DNA of 50,214 nt from contig NZ_JFCB01000043.1 of NCBI RefSeq assembly GCF_000725125.1, forward strand, positions 1 through 50,214, given 5' to 3'. Position 1 is the stretch's first letter. Each line of letters starts with the position of its first letter. The position numbers and the translations under genes were made by a program. The stretch comes from Streptomyces toyocaensis (GTDB taxonomy: Bacteria > Actinomycetota > Actinomycetes > Streptomycetales > Streptomycetaceae). Below, one piece after another: positions 40,328 to 49,271 of the stretch. The notes beneath the pieces are model-generated. The model was not told the DNA's origin. It saw only the letters and a program-made list of their open reading frames with translations, and did no database searches.

Positions 40328-41365
40328 ATGCGCACCCACGACGCCCAGATGCTCGTGCTGTGCGCACTGGCCGACGGGCCGCTGCACGGGTACGCCATCA
40401 ACGCGGCCATCGAGCAGGTCTCCGGTCACCGCCTCGGGCCCGGGAGTCTGTATGGAGCCTTGGCCCGTCTGGAGGCGAAGCAGCTGGTGAAGCCCCTGGA
40501 GGAAAAGGGCCGCCAACGCCCGTTCTGCCTCACGCCCGCGGGGCGGGAGCTGCTTGAGCGAGAGGCGCACTCCATGGCCCGCCTGTCTGTGCGTGTATTC
40601 GAAAGCGCTGTTCCTGACGAGGTCGGCTACCTCGACCAACTGGCCGCGACGGACGCGGCGCGTTCTTACAAGAGCGTCATGCTCGATGCACTGGATGCCC
40701 GGCCCGGTGAGACTGCACTTGATCTGGGCTGCGGACCGGGCACAGATCTCAGCACTCTCGCCAAGGCGGTCAGCCCGTCGGGCAGGGTGATCGGCATCGA
40801 CTCCAGCCAGGAGATGGTTGAGCAAGCACGCAGGCGTACGGAGAATCTGCCCGCGGTCGAGGTAGAGCTGGGCGACATCCACACTCTCCCGCACGAGGAT
40901 GGCAGCATCGACCGTGCCCGGACCGACCGCGTGCTCCAGCACGTGGCGGACCCGGCCCAGGCACTTGCAGAGGCCCGGCGTGTCCTGCGCCCAGGCGGCA
41001 GACTCGTCATGGGCGAACCCGACTGGGATTCGCTGACCATCGACTACCCCGACCTCGAGATCTCGCGTGCCTACACCCGCCACGTGACGGACAAGGTCGT
41101 ACGCAACGGGGTCATCGGTCGTCAGCTGGCCCGGCTCGCGCTGGATGCGGGATTCGCCGTGCCGACCGTCGTCCCGATCACCTCGGTCTTTCGTGATGTT
41201 CAGGCCGCCGACCAGGTCCTCGGCCTTCAGCGCAATACCGAGCGCGCCGTGTCAGCGGGCTACCTGCCCGCCCTGGCATCGCAGAGGTGGCTTCACCATC
41301 TCGCTACGGGGCCCTTCTTCGCCACAGTGACGTTGTACGTCGTCGTAGCGGAAGCCACCTCGTAG
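40328..41365 (+). CDS. PadR winged-HTH fused to SAM methyltransferase, 345 aa
   Basis: The ATG (MRTHDAQMLVLCALADGPLH) follows GGGAGAAG. Residues 1-85 are a PadR-like winged HTH (GYAINAAIEQVSGHRLGPGS, LYGALARLEAKQLVKPLEEK). Residues 95-345 are a class I methyltransferase: motif I ALDLGCGPGTDLST near 128, VIGIDSS, IHTLPHEDGSIDRARTDRVL and LRPGGRLVMGEPDW. The two domains are in one uninterrupted frame. Such a fusion would link promoter binding to a small-molecule substrate or to SAM. With the divergent prenyltransferase it could form a self-regulated lipid-modification unit; this is inference. Confidence 0.85.
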   Translation: MRTHDAQMLVLCALADGPLHGYAINAAIEQVSGHRLGPGSLYGALARLEAKQLVKPLEEKGRQRPFCLTPAGRELLEREAHSMARLSVRVFESAVPDEVGYLDQLAATDAARSYKSVMLDALDARPGETALDLGCGPGTDLSTLAKAVSPSGRVIGIDSSQEMVEQARRRTENLPAVEVELGDIHTLPHEDGSIDRARTDRVLQHVADPAQALAEARRVLRPGGRLVMGEPDWDSLTIDYPDLEISRAYTRHVTDKVVRNGVIGRQLARLALDAGFAVPTVVPITSVFRDVQAADQVLGLQRNTERAVSAGYLPALASQRWLHHLATGPFFATVTLYVVVAEATS

Positions 41366-41597
41366 TCGTGGGTGCTGGCCGACCGCCTCCACTGCGGACG
41401 GGACTGCTGCCCGGGCCTTCGACACGCGCTCGGTCTCCAACGGGTTCGATATGCCCTCAGTCAGTTGGAGTTCGCCCTCGTGGTTCAGTCGTGCGGTCCG
41501 ATAAGTCAGCCCTCTGGGACGTCCGGCTTGGTGGGCATAACCGACACATGAATCGAATAGTGCAAGGTCGGAACACTGCCTCTTCGCCAGTAGATCC
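41366..41597. other. intergenic, no supported gene
   Basis: Open frames here lack ribosome sites and protein-like composition. It separates the PadR fusion gene from a ligase relic. Confidence 0.4.
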
Positions 41598-41927
41598 GCG
41601 CGACCACTGAGGCCATCGTCGGCGCTGTCACCGGCCCTCTCTCCGCCCCCGGCACGCTCCTACTCGGACGCCACGACCGCATGGGCGCGCTGCGCTACAC
41701 CGGCCGGACTGTCCCGCTCGCCCGCTCTGCGGCCGACGTGCTCGCGGAGGTGCCAGCGCCGGCGGTGGGCGGGTATCCGTGGACCGGCCGCACCCCACCC
41801 GGCGGTGAAGGTGGAGGTGGCAGTGGACGTCGCCCGCGACGGGGCCGGCCGGTGGCGTCACCCCGTACGCCTTCACCGATCACGCCCTGACCTGTCCCCA
41901 GAGGCGGTGCCGCTGTTCGGCACGTAA
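41598..41927 (+). pseudogene. ATP-dependent DNA ligase remnant (C-terminal OB domain)
   Basis: The first frame gives EAIVGAVTGPLSAPGTLLLG and RMGALRYTGRTVPLARSAAD, then PWTGRTPPG. After a deletion and frameshift near 41810 another frame gives VEVAVDVARDGAGRWRHPVR and ends LSPEAVPLFGT. Both match the C-terminal part of Streptomyces ATP-dependent DNA ligases. The N-terminal nucleotidyltransferase domain is absent. Confidence 0.75.
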
Positions 41928-42459
41928 CCTCGCCCCCTCTGTGCAGGTGATCTCTGACTGTTGCGTCTTGCCAGTGCAACCGGCTGTGCAGCGATGACGC
42001 GGGATGCGTACTGTGCACCGCGACGGCAGTCTGCACAATCCGGCCGCAGGGGCTGCGCAACGCTGTGACCTGCGATGGTCGGGTCCATGGTCGGGGCTGT
42101 GCAGTCCATGGTCGGGGGAACACAGGCGATGGCCCGCGCAATGGCATTACCTAACCTGATGAAGATCAATGAGGGCTGGGATGCGTAGCTGCCAGCCTTC
42201 TTCGTGCCGTCCCCGTCGGAATGTCCGCATGCGCAGGCTCTTCTTCTTGGGTACCGCCCCTGGTCCTGTCAGCCGGGGGGCGGTACCCAGGGGGCTGATC
42301 GGCGTCGGCGACAGGTGAGCCGGTGAGCCCCGCCCGTTCAGATTGATCAACAGTGCATCCCTATGCCAGTAGGCGACGGCCGAATGGGTCCAGCAGTGCC
42401 GTTTGCCTACCAGCAGGGGCTTTGCCCGGCTCGGCGCTCGGGGGTGGTGGGCGGGGTGG
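41928..42459. other. 530-bp intergenic stretch
   Basis: No gene is seen. It contains repeats of TGTGCA and ATGGTCGGG (42076, 42088, 42109) and a clean terminator at 42249-42288. Confidence 0.45.
42249..42288. terminator. perfect hairpin terminator
   Basis: GGGTACCGCCCC (42249-42260) pairs with GGGGCGGTACCC (42277-42288). It is downstream of the leftward replication-relaxation gene. Confidence 0.75.
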
Positions 42460-43368
42460 TCAGCCGCGTGAGTGCGTCCAGCTGACCCGCTGTTCGGGGT
42501 TCTGGACGGGCCGCCAGATAGGTGCTGAGGGGCCGTGCTGGAGCAGGTCGGTCATCGCTGCCGCCAGGACGGGAACTTCGCGAAGGAAGCCGGTCAGCGC
42601 CAGGTCGCGGGCGGCCGCGCCCAGTGCCTGGAGGCGGGTGTGGATGCCAGTGGGACCGGTGCCGTCGAGGATGAACAGCAGTCGTGGGAACAGCGGGTAC
42701 TGCCGCCGCCAGGTCTCTTCCTGGACGGCCAGGGGCCGGCGGGCGCCGGGCGGGGGTGCGGGCACGTACTGGTGGAGGCGGGCGTAGGCGCCGAGTTTGG
42801 CGGCGAGGCGCTCAGGACCCATGGTGGCCCGGTCGACCTCGACGAAGGCCCGCAGCATCAATCCGCCGTCCTCGCCGCTGCCCGTCCTGCGGGTGCCGCG
42901 GCTTCGGTAGTACAGGAGGGCGTCGGGGATGACGGCCTCGCCGCCACCGAGGGGGTGGTGGACCTCGGGGATCCAGTCGAGGGGCTGGCACAGGTCGCCG
43001 CGGCGCCGGGCGTCCTGCAGGAACGCCAGCCCAGTCTCCGTGACCGCGAGCCCGTGCCCGACACCCAGCCGCACCGCCGTCCGGTCGTGCGCACCCCGCG
43101 GCGGCCGCCGCCCGCGCAGCTCGGGCCATTCCGACGCCACCTGCGCCCCGTACCGGGTGGCGAACCACACGCGAGTACGGCCGGCCTGAGGCAGCGTCAC
43201 CCGGTCGATGAGGCCCTCCCCGCGTAACTTCATCAGCCGGCGCCGTGTCTGCTCGATCCGCACATCGGGCGACAGGATGAGGTGCATCTGCTCAGTGGTC
43301 GCCATCCGGTACTGCGCGAGCACCGCAACCGCCAGCCGGTCCCGGCTGCCCGTGTCGACGTCCGCCAT
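42460..43368 (-). CDS. replication-relaxation family protein, 302 aa
   Basis: The ATG (MADVDTGSRDRLAVAVLAQY) has AGGGAG seven bases upstream. The N-terminal winged HTH covers about 10-75 (RMATTEQMHLILSPDVRIEQ, TRRRLMKLRGEGLIDRVTLP). The middle holds HDRTAVRLGVGHGLAVTETG and IPDALLYYRSRGT with FVEVDRATMGPERLAAKLGA, a nuclease-like D...E pattern of the Replic_Relax family. These proteins occur on Streptomyces linear plasmids and other actinobacterial elements and are thought to act in replication or DNA relaxation. The upstream region (43393-43577) is one copy of a long direct repeat that recurs after the NACHT gene. Confidence 0.82.
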   Translation of the reverse strand: MADVDTGSRDRLAVAVLAQYRMATTEQMHLILSPDVRIEQTRRRLMKLRGEGLIDRVTLPQAGRTRVWFATRYGAQVASEWPELRGRRPPRGAHDRTAVRLGVGHGLAVTETGLAFLQDARRRGDLCQPLDWIPEVHHPLGGGEAVIPDALLYYRSRGTRRTGSGEDGGLMLRAFVEVDRATMGPERLAAKLGAYARLHQYVPAPPPGARRPLAVQEETWRRQYPLFPRLLFILDGTGPTGIHTRLQALGAAARDLALTGFLREVPVLAAAMTDLLQHGPSAPIWRPVQNPEQRVSWTHSRG

Positions 43369-43392
43369 GACGTACTCCCTCGTACAGCGGCA

Positions 43393-43577
43393 CCCACCCC
43401 TTTGTCCGGGTGCCGCGCGTACGAGGCAGGGCATCAGCCAGCCCCGACCACAACACCGACCACCAGGGCTCGACCATGGTCACGATGCGACAACACCGCC
43501 CCCGACCAGGCCCACAACCCCGCCGACAACTGTTCCCACCCCACCGGCGGCTGACCAGCGAACCAGCAGGTCACCAC
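43393..43577. repeat. long direct repeat, left copy
   Basis: About 185 bp, largely identical to 47776-47972. It begins CCCACCCC and ends GAACCAGCAGGTCACCAC. It lies in the divergent gap between the replication-relaxation gene and the NACHT gene. Confidence 0.9.
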
Positions 43578-43802
43578 GCTGGTACCGGCCTGTTCCTGGT
43601 CATGGCAACCGTCTACGTTCGGGCCGCAACTGGGTGGCCCGGCCGGCGGCCGCGCCGGCCGGGGCAAGCTGCACGGCGACGAAGAGGAAACACGGGTTGG
43701 TTTCCATTTCGCGAGCAACGGTCGCTCTCGCCGAGCCGTTGTGTCAGTGCCGTCACCTAGAGTGGATCGCTGATCAGACTGGCAGAACAGAGGGTGGGGC
43801 GC

Positions 43803-46800
43803 ATGAGCGGATTGGTGCAGGCTGATGGGCGCTACCTCTACGAACGGCTGCATGAGAAGACGTTCCAGCAGCTGTGCAATGCACTGCTGGCCCACGTCTT
43901 CCCCGACACACGCTGCTACCCGGTCGGGCATTCCGACGGAGGCCGCGACGCCACCCGTGAGGTGGGCGGCAAGCTCGTCATCTACCAGGTGAAGTGGACC
44001 AGCAAGCCGCAGCAGAAGCCGGTGACCTGGCTTAACGAAGCCATCGCTGGCGAAGCCGACAACATCCGCCGACTTGTTAGCGAAGGCGCTAAGGCCTACT
44101 ACCTTCTGACCTCAGTGACCGGAACAGCCGTGCCGAAGCGCGGATCGATGGATACCCTGGACAAGGAGCTGGCCAAGCACGAGGCCCATTTCGGGATACC
44201 CATCCGCATCTGGTGGCGCGCCGACATCGATGCGCGCGTGGATGCGGCCCCTGACGGGCTCAAGTGGGCCTACTCCGATATGCTTGCTGGCCACGACCTG
44301 GTCCGGTACCTCATCAACGGGGCGGAAGCAGCAGCGCATGACCACGCTCTGCGGAAGCTGGCCATGAACGTGATCGCTACCCAGTGGGAGGACGACTCGA
44401 AGGTCAAGTTCAAGCAGGCGGAACTCACCTCACACCGCCTGGAAGACCTTTTCATTGACGTTGAGGCTGTCCGTCTGGCCACACCCAGCGCCGTGCCCAA
44501 GCACCGCGTCTTTGAGCAGACCGAAATGGCCAATTTGGGCGGAGCAGCCAGCTACCTGCTGAGCACACGACAGCCTTTCACCCTGATCAGAGGCGAGCCT
44601 GGGCAAGGCAAGTCCACCCTTGGCCAGTATGTATGCCAGCTTCACCGTGCCGCCTATCTCGGACACACGGCCGCGGCCGGGGTCCCGGTTGACGGCGTGC
44701 CGGCCAGCGACCCACGGCTGCCCCTGCGGGTTGACCTGCATGACTACGCGGCCTGGCTCGCAGGAATCGACCCCTTCGACACCGTGGTCCAAAAGCCCCG
44801 CAAGGCGCTGCGTCGTCAGGGGACCGTGGAGGAGTTCCTTGCCCACGTTCTCACCTCCCACAGCGGCGGCCTGTCGGCAACAGCGGCTACCGTCGCCGAC
44901 ATTCTCGAGCGGTTGCCGGTACTCGTCGTTCTGGACGGCTTGGACGAAGTCGCACGCGCTGAAACGCGCCAGCGCGTTGTCGATGAGATCGACCGTTTCA
45001 CCGCCCGGCTTCACAACACCTACAAACCACAGGTGATCGTCACCACCCGCCCCAATGTCGGCGGCTTAGCCGAGCCCACGCCAGATCGTTTCGAAACGAT
45101 CGCCCTGGACCGGCTCAGCGATGACCTGCGCACCGCCTACCTGCACAAATGGGCAAGCGCACGGTCCATCCCGGAGAAGGAGCGTCGCAGCCTAGAACGC
45201 ATCTTTCACCAGCGGTCGGCTGAACCTCACATCGCTCAGCTTGCCAACAACCCGATGCAGCTGACGATCCTGCTGTACCTGATGCACAAGCGCGGCAACT
45301 CTGTCCCCGCCAATCGAACCGACCTCTACACCTCCTACATGGAGACGTTTCTTGATCGGGAAGCCGCTAAGACTCCAGCGGTCGACGAGCACCGCACCGA
45401 TCTGGAAGAAGTGACCGCCTTCCTCGGCTGGAGGCTCCAGGCCGATGCGGAGAAGGAAAGCAGCAACGGTCAGTTACCCATTCGGGAGCTGAAGCGCCTG
45501 ATCCTCAACTATCTATTCAGCGTCGAGAAGCACGTCACGCTTGTCGACGATCTGTTCACCGGCGTCACCGACCGAGTGTGGGCACTGACGAGCAAAGCGC
45601 AAGGAACCTTCGAGTTCGACGTACAACCTCTGCGCGAGTACTTTGCGGCGCGCTACATGTATGAGTTTGCTGGCGCAGACCAGCGGACCTTCGACCGCTC
45701 CGAGATCCTGCGGCACCTCGTTCGCCGCAGCTACTGGCTCAACACAAGCCGCTTCTTCGCTGGCTTTTCCCGGCCCAACGAGCTCGCTGGGCTGGTAGAG
45801 GCCCTCGAAGAGGAGCGTGACGCAGGTGCTCGACCGCGGCAACTGCGACTGTCCGCCTGGGTGCTCCTTGCCGACGGCGTGTTCAGCGGCCGCTCCAGGA
45901 CTCAGCACAGGGCCGCGGACATGTTCCTGGACGATCTTAGCGTCCGCTTCATCCACCGGGCGCTGACGACACAGGACGACCTGCCCGTCCCGACGCGCGA
46001 CCGCGGCGCACAGTATCTGGCTGACAAGCTTCTCGAGCTTGTCAGCCACAACCCTGTATCGCGTGCCACCCCAGAGCGACTGGATCTGGCCCTATATCTC
46101 CTCGATGACGCAGACGCCTTCCATGAGTGGTGGCATCCGCACATGGAACGTGCCATCGGCAGTAGTTGGGAGGCCGAATGGCTGCGCATGGGGACTGCAT
46201 ACCACAGTGCCAGTCGGCTCACGCGGTCAGAGATCGCAAATCTCACCCTTGCCGACGAAACCGCGGCCGCTGCAGCCCTGGACGCCGGCTTGTCACCTGA
46301 TCGGGGATCTCGCCAAGAACTCCTGATGATCCAAGCTGTGCTCAATGGGCACGCATCCGAATTGCCCTGTTCCGCTAATACATATGCGGCGAACTTGATG
46401 CGGGTGCTCCGTCCGCAGAACTTTCTCAGGATGGCGGACGGCGCTGATGTAGTAAACCTCGATCTTGTTGGTCACTTCCTCCCAGATACTCCTGCCAAGC
46501 AGCGTCAAACAGCGCTTACACGACTGAAGGACCGCGATCCGCGCTTCGCCGACCTGCAGACCGCGTTAACATTCCGTAAGGGCCAGAGGCGCACCACCTC
46601 TCCGTGGAGTAACACCGCCCGCGCTCTCACCGCCATCCTGGGCCCGTCCTGGCTGGCGGCAGAGATCACGGTGATCGGCGCTGCAGCTATCGACTACACC
46701 ACTGGCGGGGACCTCACCCCGGGCTCTCAACCTCTGGGACCGGCCATCGATCACGGTCGTCTCCTGGCCGAACTCCGGCGCAACCGCACCGATGTCTCCT

Positions 46801-47423
46801 GGTGGAGTGAACAGTACGACGCCCACGCTGACCCACTCTCGCGCGCAACGTGGGTACTTGGCCTGCTCGCGGTCGCAGAGCTGCGCGTAGTCATGCAACA
46901 ACTGCCACGCGTGGATGAAACCCTCAATGCTCTACCAGAGAACATGCGACGGGCTCTGCTCATGAGCTCTAGCCGGCTGGGTGCCACCATCGCCCGGTCT
47001 CTAAGCCTCGACGTGGTCTCCGCGGCGGCCGCCCTCTCCCCGCACACGGCACTGGCAGTAGCCCAGTACGTGTGCCAGCCTCACGGTGAGATCACGGAGC
47101 AGGACCTGCCCTGTCTGCCCATCGAGACACTGACAGTTATGGCTCAGTACTCGACAGCCGCCTGGCCAGCGCAGCTGGTCCTCTCGGCGCGCATGTACCG
47201 CGATCCCGAAGGCTTCGATTTCAGCGCGCTTACGGCGCTCGGCCCTGGCAGCAAAGCATGCGCAAGCCCGCCCGCCCTCACCGAGAACGACGCTGCTGCG
47301 ATCCTCGACTCCCCGTTCGAATATCCGATGTCGGCCGTGACCGCAGCGGACAGGCGTGTCGGGGGTGACACCGCAACGTATCTAGCGGATGTGGCTGCTC
47401 AGGCCGGGTGGTTCCAGGCTTGA
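43803..47423 (+). CDS. nuclease-NACHT STAND NTPase, candidate antiphage protein, 1206 aa
   Basis: The ATG follows GAGGGTGGGG; a GTG at 43794 is possible. The N-terminal 130 residues form an Mrr-like PD-(D/E)XK nuclease: Glu18 in RLHEKTFQQL, Asp49 in SDGGRDAT and the Q62-V-K64 of IYQVKW. The NTPase has Walker A GEPGQGKS at 264-271 and Walker B LVVLDGLDEV near 374-383, the doubled Asp/Glu form typical of NACHT domains. The remaining 600 residues are a large helical sensor without clear repeats. Nuclease-NACHT proteins are antiphage sensors that cut DNA on detecting a phage component. Three TTA codons (45066, 45474, 46566) are unusual for this replicon. Long direct repeats flank the gene. Confidence 0.88.
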   Translation: MSGLVQADGRYLYERLHEKTFQQLCNALLAHVFPDTRCYPVGHSDGGRDATREVGGKLVIYQVKWTSKPQQKPVTWLNEAIAGEADNIRRLVSEGAKAYYLLTSVTGTAVPKRGSMDTLDKELAKHEAHFGIPIRIWWRADIDARVDAAPDGLKWAYSDMLAGHDLVRYLINGAEAAAHDHALRKLAMNVIATQWEDDSKVKFKQAELTSHRLEDLFIDVEAVRLATPSAVPKHRVFEQTEMANLGGAASYLLSTRQPFTLIRGEPGQGKSTLGQYVCQLHRAAYLGHTAAAGVPVDGVPASDPRLPLRVDLHDYAAWLAGIDPFDTVVQKPRKALRRQGTVEEFLAHVLTSHSGGLSATAATVADILERLPVLVVLDGLDEVARAETRQRVVDEIDRFTARLHNTYKPQVIVTTRPNVGGLAEPTPDRFETIALDRLSDDLRTAYLHKWASARSIPEKERRSLERIFHQRSAEPHIAQLANNPMQLTILLYLMHKRGNSVPANRTDLYTSYMETFLDREAAKTPAVDEHRTDLEEVTAFLGWRLQADAEKESSNGQLPIRELKRLILNYLFSVEKHVTLVDDLFTGVTDRVWALTSKAQGTFEFDVQPLREYFAARYMYEFAGADQRTFDRSEILRHLVRRSYWLNTSRFFAGFSRPNELAGLVEALEEERDAGARPRQLRLSAWVLLADGVFSGRSRTQHRAADMFLDDLSVRFIHRALTTQDDLPVPTRDRGAQYLADKLLELVSHNPVSRATPERLDLALYLLDDADAFHEWWHPHMERAIGSSWEAEWLRMGTAYHSASRLTRSEIANLTLADETAAAAALDAGLSPDRGSRQELLMIQAVLNGHASELPCSANTYAANLMRVLRPQNFLRMADGADVVNLDLVGHFLPDTPAKQRQTALTRLKDRDPRFADLQTALTFRKGQRRTTSPWSNTARALTAILGPSWLAAEITVIGAAAIDYTTGGDLTPGSQPLGPAIDHGRLLAELRRNRTDVSWWSEQYDAHADPLSRATWVLGLLAVAELRVVMQQLPRVDETLNALPENMRRALLMSSSRLGATIARSLSLDVVSAAAALSPHTALAVAQYVCQPHGEITEQDLPCLPIETLTVMAQYSTAAWPAQLVLSARMYRDPEGFDFSALTALGPGSKACASPPALTENDAAAILDSPFEYPMSAVTAADRRVGGDTATYLADVAAQAGWFQA

Positions 47424-47431
47424 CACTCGAC

Positions 47432-47575
47432 CTACGAGGGCTCCGGATAGACCTCCGGCATCGAGTGTCCCGTACCAGTGCGCCGCTGGTGCCGCTGGGC
47501 GTTGTACACCATGTCGGCTTTGATATCGCCGCCACGAGATTGAGCGCCGCACTCGCACTGCCAGTGCCAATTCAT
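47432..47575 (-). CDS. small cysteine-containing protein, 47 aa
   Basis: The ATG encodes MNWHWQCECGAQSRGGDIKA and continues DMVYNAQRHQRRTGTGHSMP, ending in TAG at 47432. Trp/Cys/His content and the CECG motif look like a real small zinc-binding protein. There is no clear ribosome site, so it may be coupled to a short upstream frame or be a remnant. It is convergent with the NACHT gene, 8 bp from its stop. Confidence 0.45.
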   Translation of the reverse strand: MNWHWQCECGAQSRGGDIKADMVYNAQRHQRRTGTGHSMPEVYPEPS

Positions 47576-48203
47576 CTCATTGCGGCAACCGTTGTCCTAG
47601 ACATCCGACCGCGACGCAGCATCTTGGAGCGCGCGCCCAATGATCAACGCCGCACCCATGACCACTGCGGCCGTGATGCGGCCGACTCATCTTGAGATCT
47701 CCATGGGTGGAACCGTAGCGCCTCGCTGCCCTACACACATGAAAGCCCCGGAGCTGGTGCAAGGCTCCGTCCCGTCCCACCCCCTTGTCCGGGTGCCGCG
47801 GGTACGAGGCAGGGCATCAGCCGGCCCCGACCAGTACGCCGACCACCAGAGCCCGACCACGGTCACGATGCGATAACGCCGCCCCCGACCAGGCCCCCAA
47901 CCCCACCGACAACCCCGCCGACAACTGTTCCCCGGCGGCAAGGCCTCGCGTACCGAACCAGCAGGTCACCACACCTGTGCTGGCATGGTCGGCAGCCCGA
48001 CATCCCCCTCTGCACACCCCTGCGCTGGTCCTGGACCGGAAAGAAGAAAGGGAAGGGAGGGACGGGCGGGCGGTGGTGCGGTGTGCGGCCGGGGGATCGG
48101 GCGGGCGTGAATTTTGTTGCGCGTCGGCCGGGGCCTCCGCGTTCCGGCGCTGTACGAGGTGGCGCACCAGCAGGCGCCGGCCGGGGCGCGGCTGCGCGGG
48201 ATG
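47576..48203. other. gap holding the right copy of the direct repeat
   Basis: No supported gene is seen. The right direct-repeat copy occupies 47776-47972. The rest is a purine-rich stretch (GAAAGAAGAAAGGGAAGGGA near 48040). Confidence 0.5.
47776..47972. repeat. long direct repeat, right copy
   Basis: It has the same sequence order as 43393-43577, with roughly 10-15 percent differences and a short extra AACCCCACCGAC-like insertion. With the left copy it frames the NACHT gene and the 47-aa gene. Confidence 0.9.
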
Positions 48204-48743
48204 TCAGAGCGAGGGCTGCAGCACGGGCTCGGCGCCGTCTTGGCCGTCGTCCTGGCCGCCCGGGTCCTGGCCGTGCTCGTCCTCGTACTGGGCGCGGGCC
48301 TCGGTCATGGCGCGTTGCCAGCTGCGCTCACTGCCGCCGTGCTCGCGTGCCAGTCGTGCGGCCATGCCGCGCCGGTACCCGCCGGCCTGCCGGAGCTCGG
48401 CGAGGACGATCGCGACGGCACGGTCCCGCTGCGCGCGGCCGTGCCCGCCGCCTTGGTTGCCGCGCCCGTCTCCTGGGCGCCGTCCAGCGGCCCGGAGACG
48501 GCCGGTACCGACGTCCTCCCGCCAGGCGCTCCACCACGCTTCCACGGCCTCCTGGTCGTAGAAGTGAGTGCGGTCCACCGTGCACGCCACCTCCGGGAAC
48601 CGCCGCTCCTCGGGGTACCGATCACGCTGGATGTACCAGCGGTGCACGGTGGCGGCCGACGCCCCGGTGAACTCCATGACCCACGCCCGGCTCACCACCC
48701 ACCGGCCGCCCTCAATCCGACGCGGCGCGCCCACCTCGCCCAT
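48204..48743 (-). CDS. HTH DNA-binding protein, 179 aa
   Basis: The chosen start is the ATG of MGEVGAPRRIEGGRWVVSRA, with GAGGGAG eight bases upstream. Residues 20-80 hold an excisionase/MerR-like HTH (VMEFTGASAATVHRWYIQRD, FYDQEAVEAWWSAWRED). The rest is Gly/Arg-rich, then helical (VAIVLAELRQAGGYRRGMAA, EHGGSERSWQRAMTEARAQY), then a Gln/Gly/Asp tail. Similar HTH proteins lie near the ends of Streptomyces linear plasmids, as far as I recall. The role is unknown. Confidence 0.68.
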   Translation of the reverse strand: MGEVGAPRRIEGGRWVVSRAWVMEFTGASAATVHRWYIQRDRYPEERRFPEVACTVDRTHFYDQEAVEAWWSAWREDVGTGRLRAAGRRPGDGRGNQGGGHGRAQRDRAVAIVLAELRQAGGYRRGMAARLAREHGGSERSWQRAMTEARAQYEDEHGQDPGGQDDGQDGAEPVLQPSL

Positions 48744-48820
48744 CACCGACACTCCCTCGCCCTGTGCGCAGCGCAGCATCATGACCACCAACTCCCGTAG
48801 ACTAGAACAGTTCCACCAGA

Positions 48821-48889
48821 GAACAGCTGGCGGAGAATGCCGGAGAGGGTTTGCCGACCCGCTTGCATCCACATTCTCCGCCAGTTCTC
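48821..48889. repeat. long inverted repeat upstream of the HTH gene
   Basis: GAACAGCTGGCGGAGAATG (48821-48839) faces CATTCTCCGCCAGTTCTC (48872-48889). The arms match over 18 bp apart from a three-base bulge. The motif CACCAGAGAA just before it recurs at about 49776, upstream of the broken gene, in each case followed by GGGTTTGCCG or GGGTTGCCG. It is a possible operator or terminator. Confidence 0.6.
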
Positions 48890-49271
48890 ATTTCCTCAGC
48901 AATTTACCAAAAAGTCGAGCCACCGGAAAAGCAATTCGAGCAGGGCGCAGCAATGTACCCATGAGCAGTAATTTGCTTTTCTCTTTCTTCCTCCTCCCCC
49001 GCGGAGCGGGTGTCCCGGGGCGCTGCGCGCCCTGGGGAAGTGAAAAGCGGGTGGCTGCGCCACCCGCAGGAGGTGTGGGCGGTCCGCTGCGCTCCCCGCC
49101 CAACTGGGGCACGGTCCGCTGCGCTCCCCTCCCCAGGTTGACCGCCGGGGAGGGGAGCTGTGTGCGGCACGGGATGCCGGGTCGCCATCCACGTACACAC
49201 CGTGCCGCGCCCCGGGCGGGCCAGCGGGGCGGGAGGCGGGCCCCGGGGAGCCACCCCGGGGCCCGCAGGGC
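48890..49271. other. low-GC patch followed by telomere-like palindromes
   Basis: 48890-48990 is unusually A/T-rich. From 48998 a dense series of GC palindromes begins (see separate entry). No gene is seen. GGGCCCCGGG-like stems continue to 49265. Confidence 0.5.
48998..49101. repeat. telomere-like palindrome cluster 1
   Basis: Successive hairpins are CCCGCGGAGCGGG (48998-49010), GGGCGCTGCGCGCCC (49018-49032), GCGGGTGGC-tgc-GCCACCCGC (49047-49067) and GGGCGG...CCGCCC (49078-49101). The first is identical to the terminal palindrome of canonical Streptomyces telomeres, and the small GGA or TGC loops are typical. Confidence 0.65.

Noticed and set aside
41287..41610. 107-residue plus-strand frame overlapping the end of the PadR fusion gene
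   Set aside because: It overlaps a confident gene in another frame and has shadow composition.
47687..47941. Frame in the right direct repeat (WWSAYWSGPADALPRTRG) shared with the left copy
   Set aside because: Differences between the two repeat copies change amino acids rather than silent positions, so coding is not supported.
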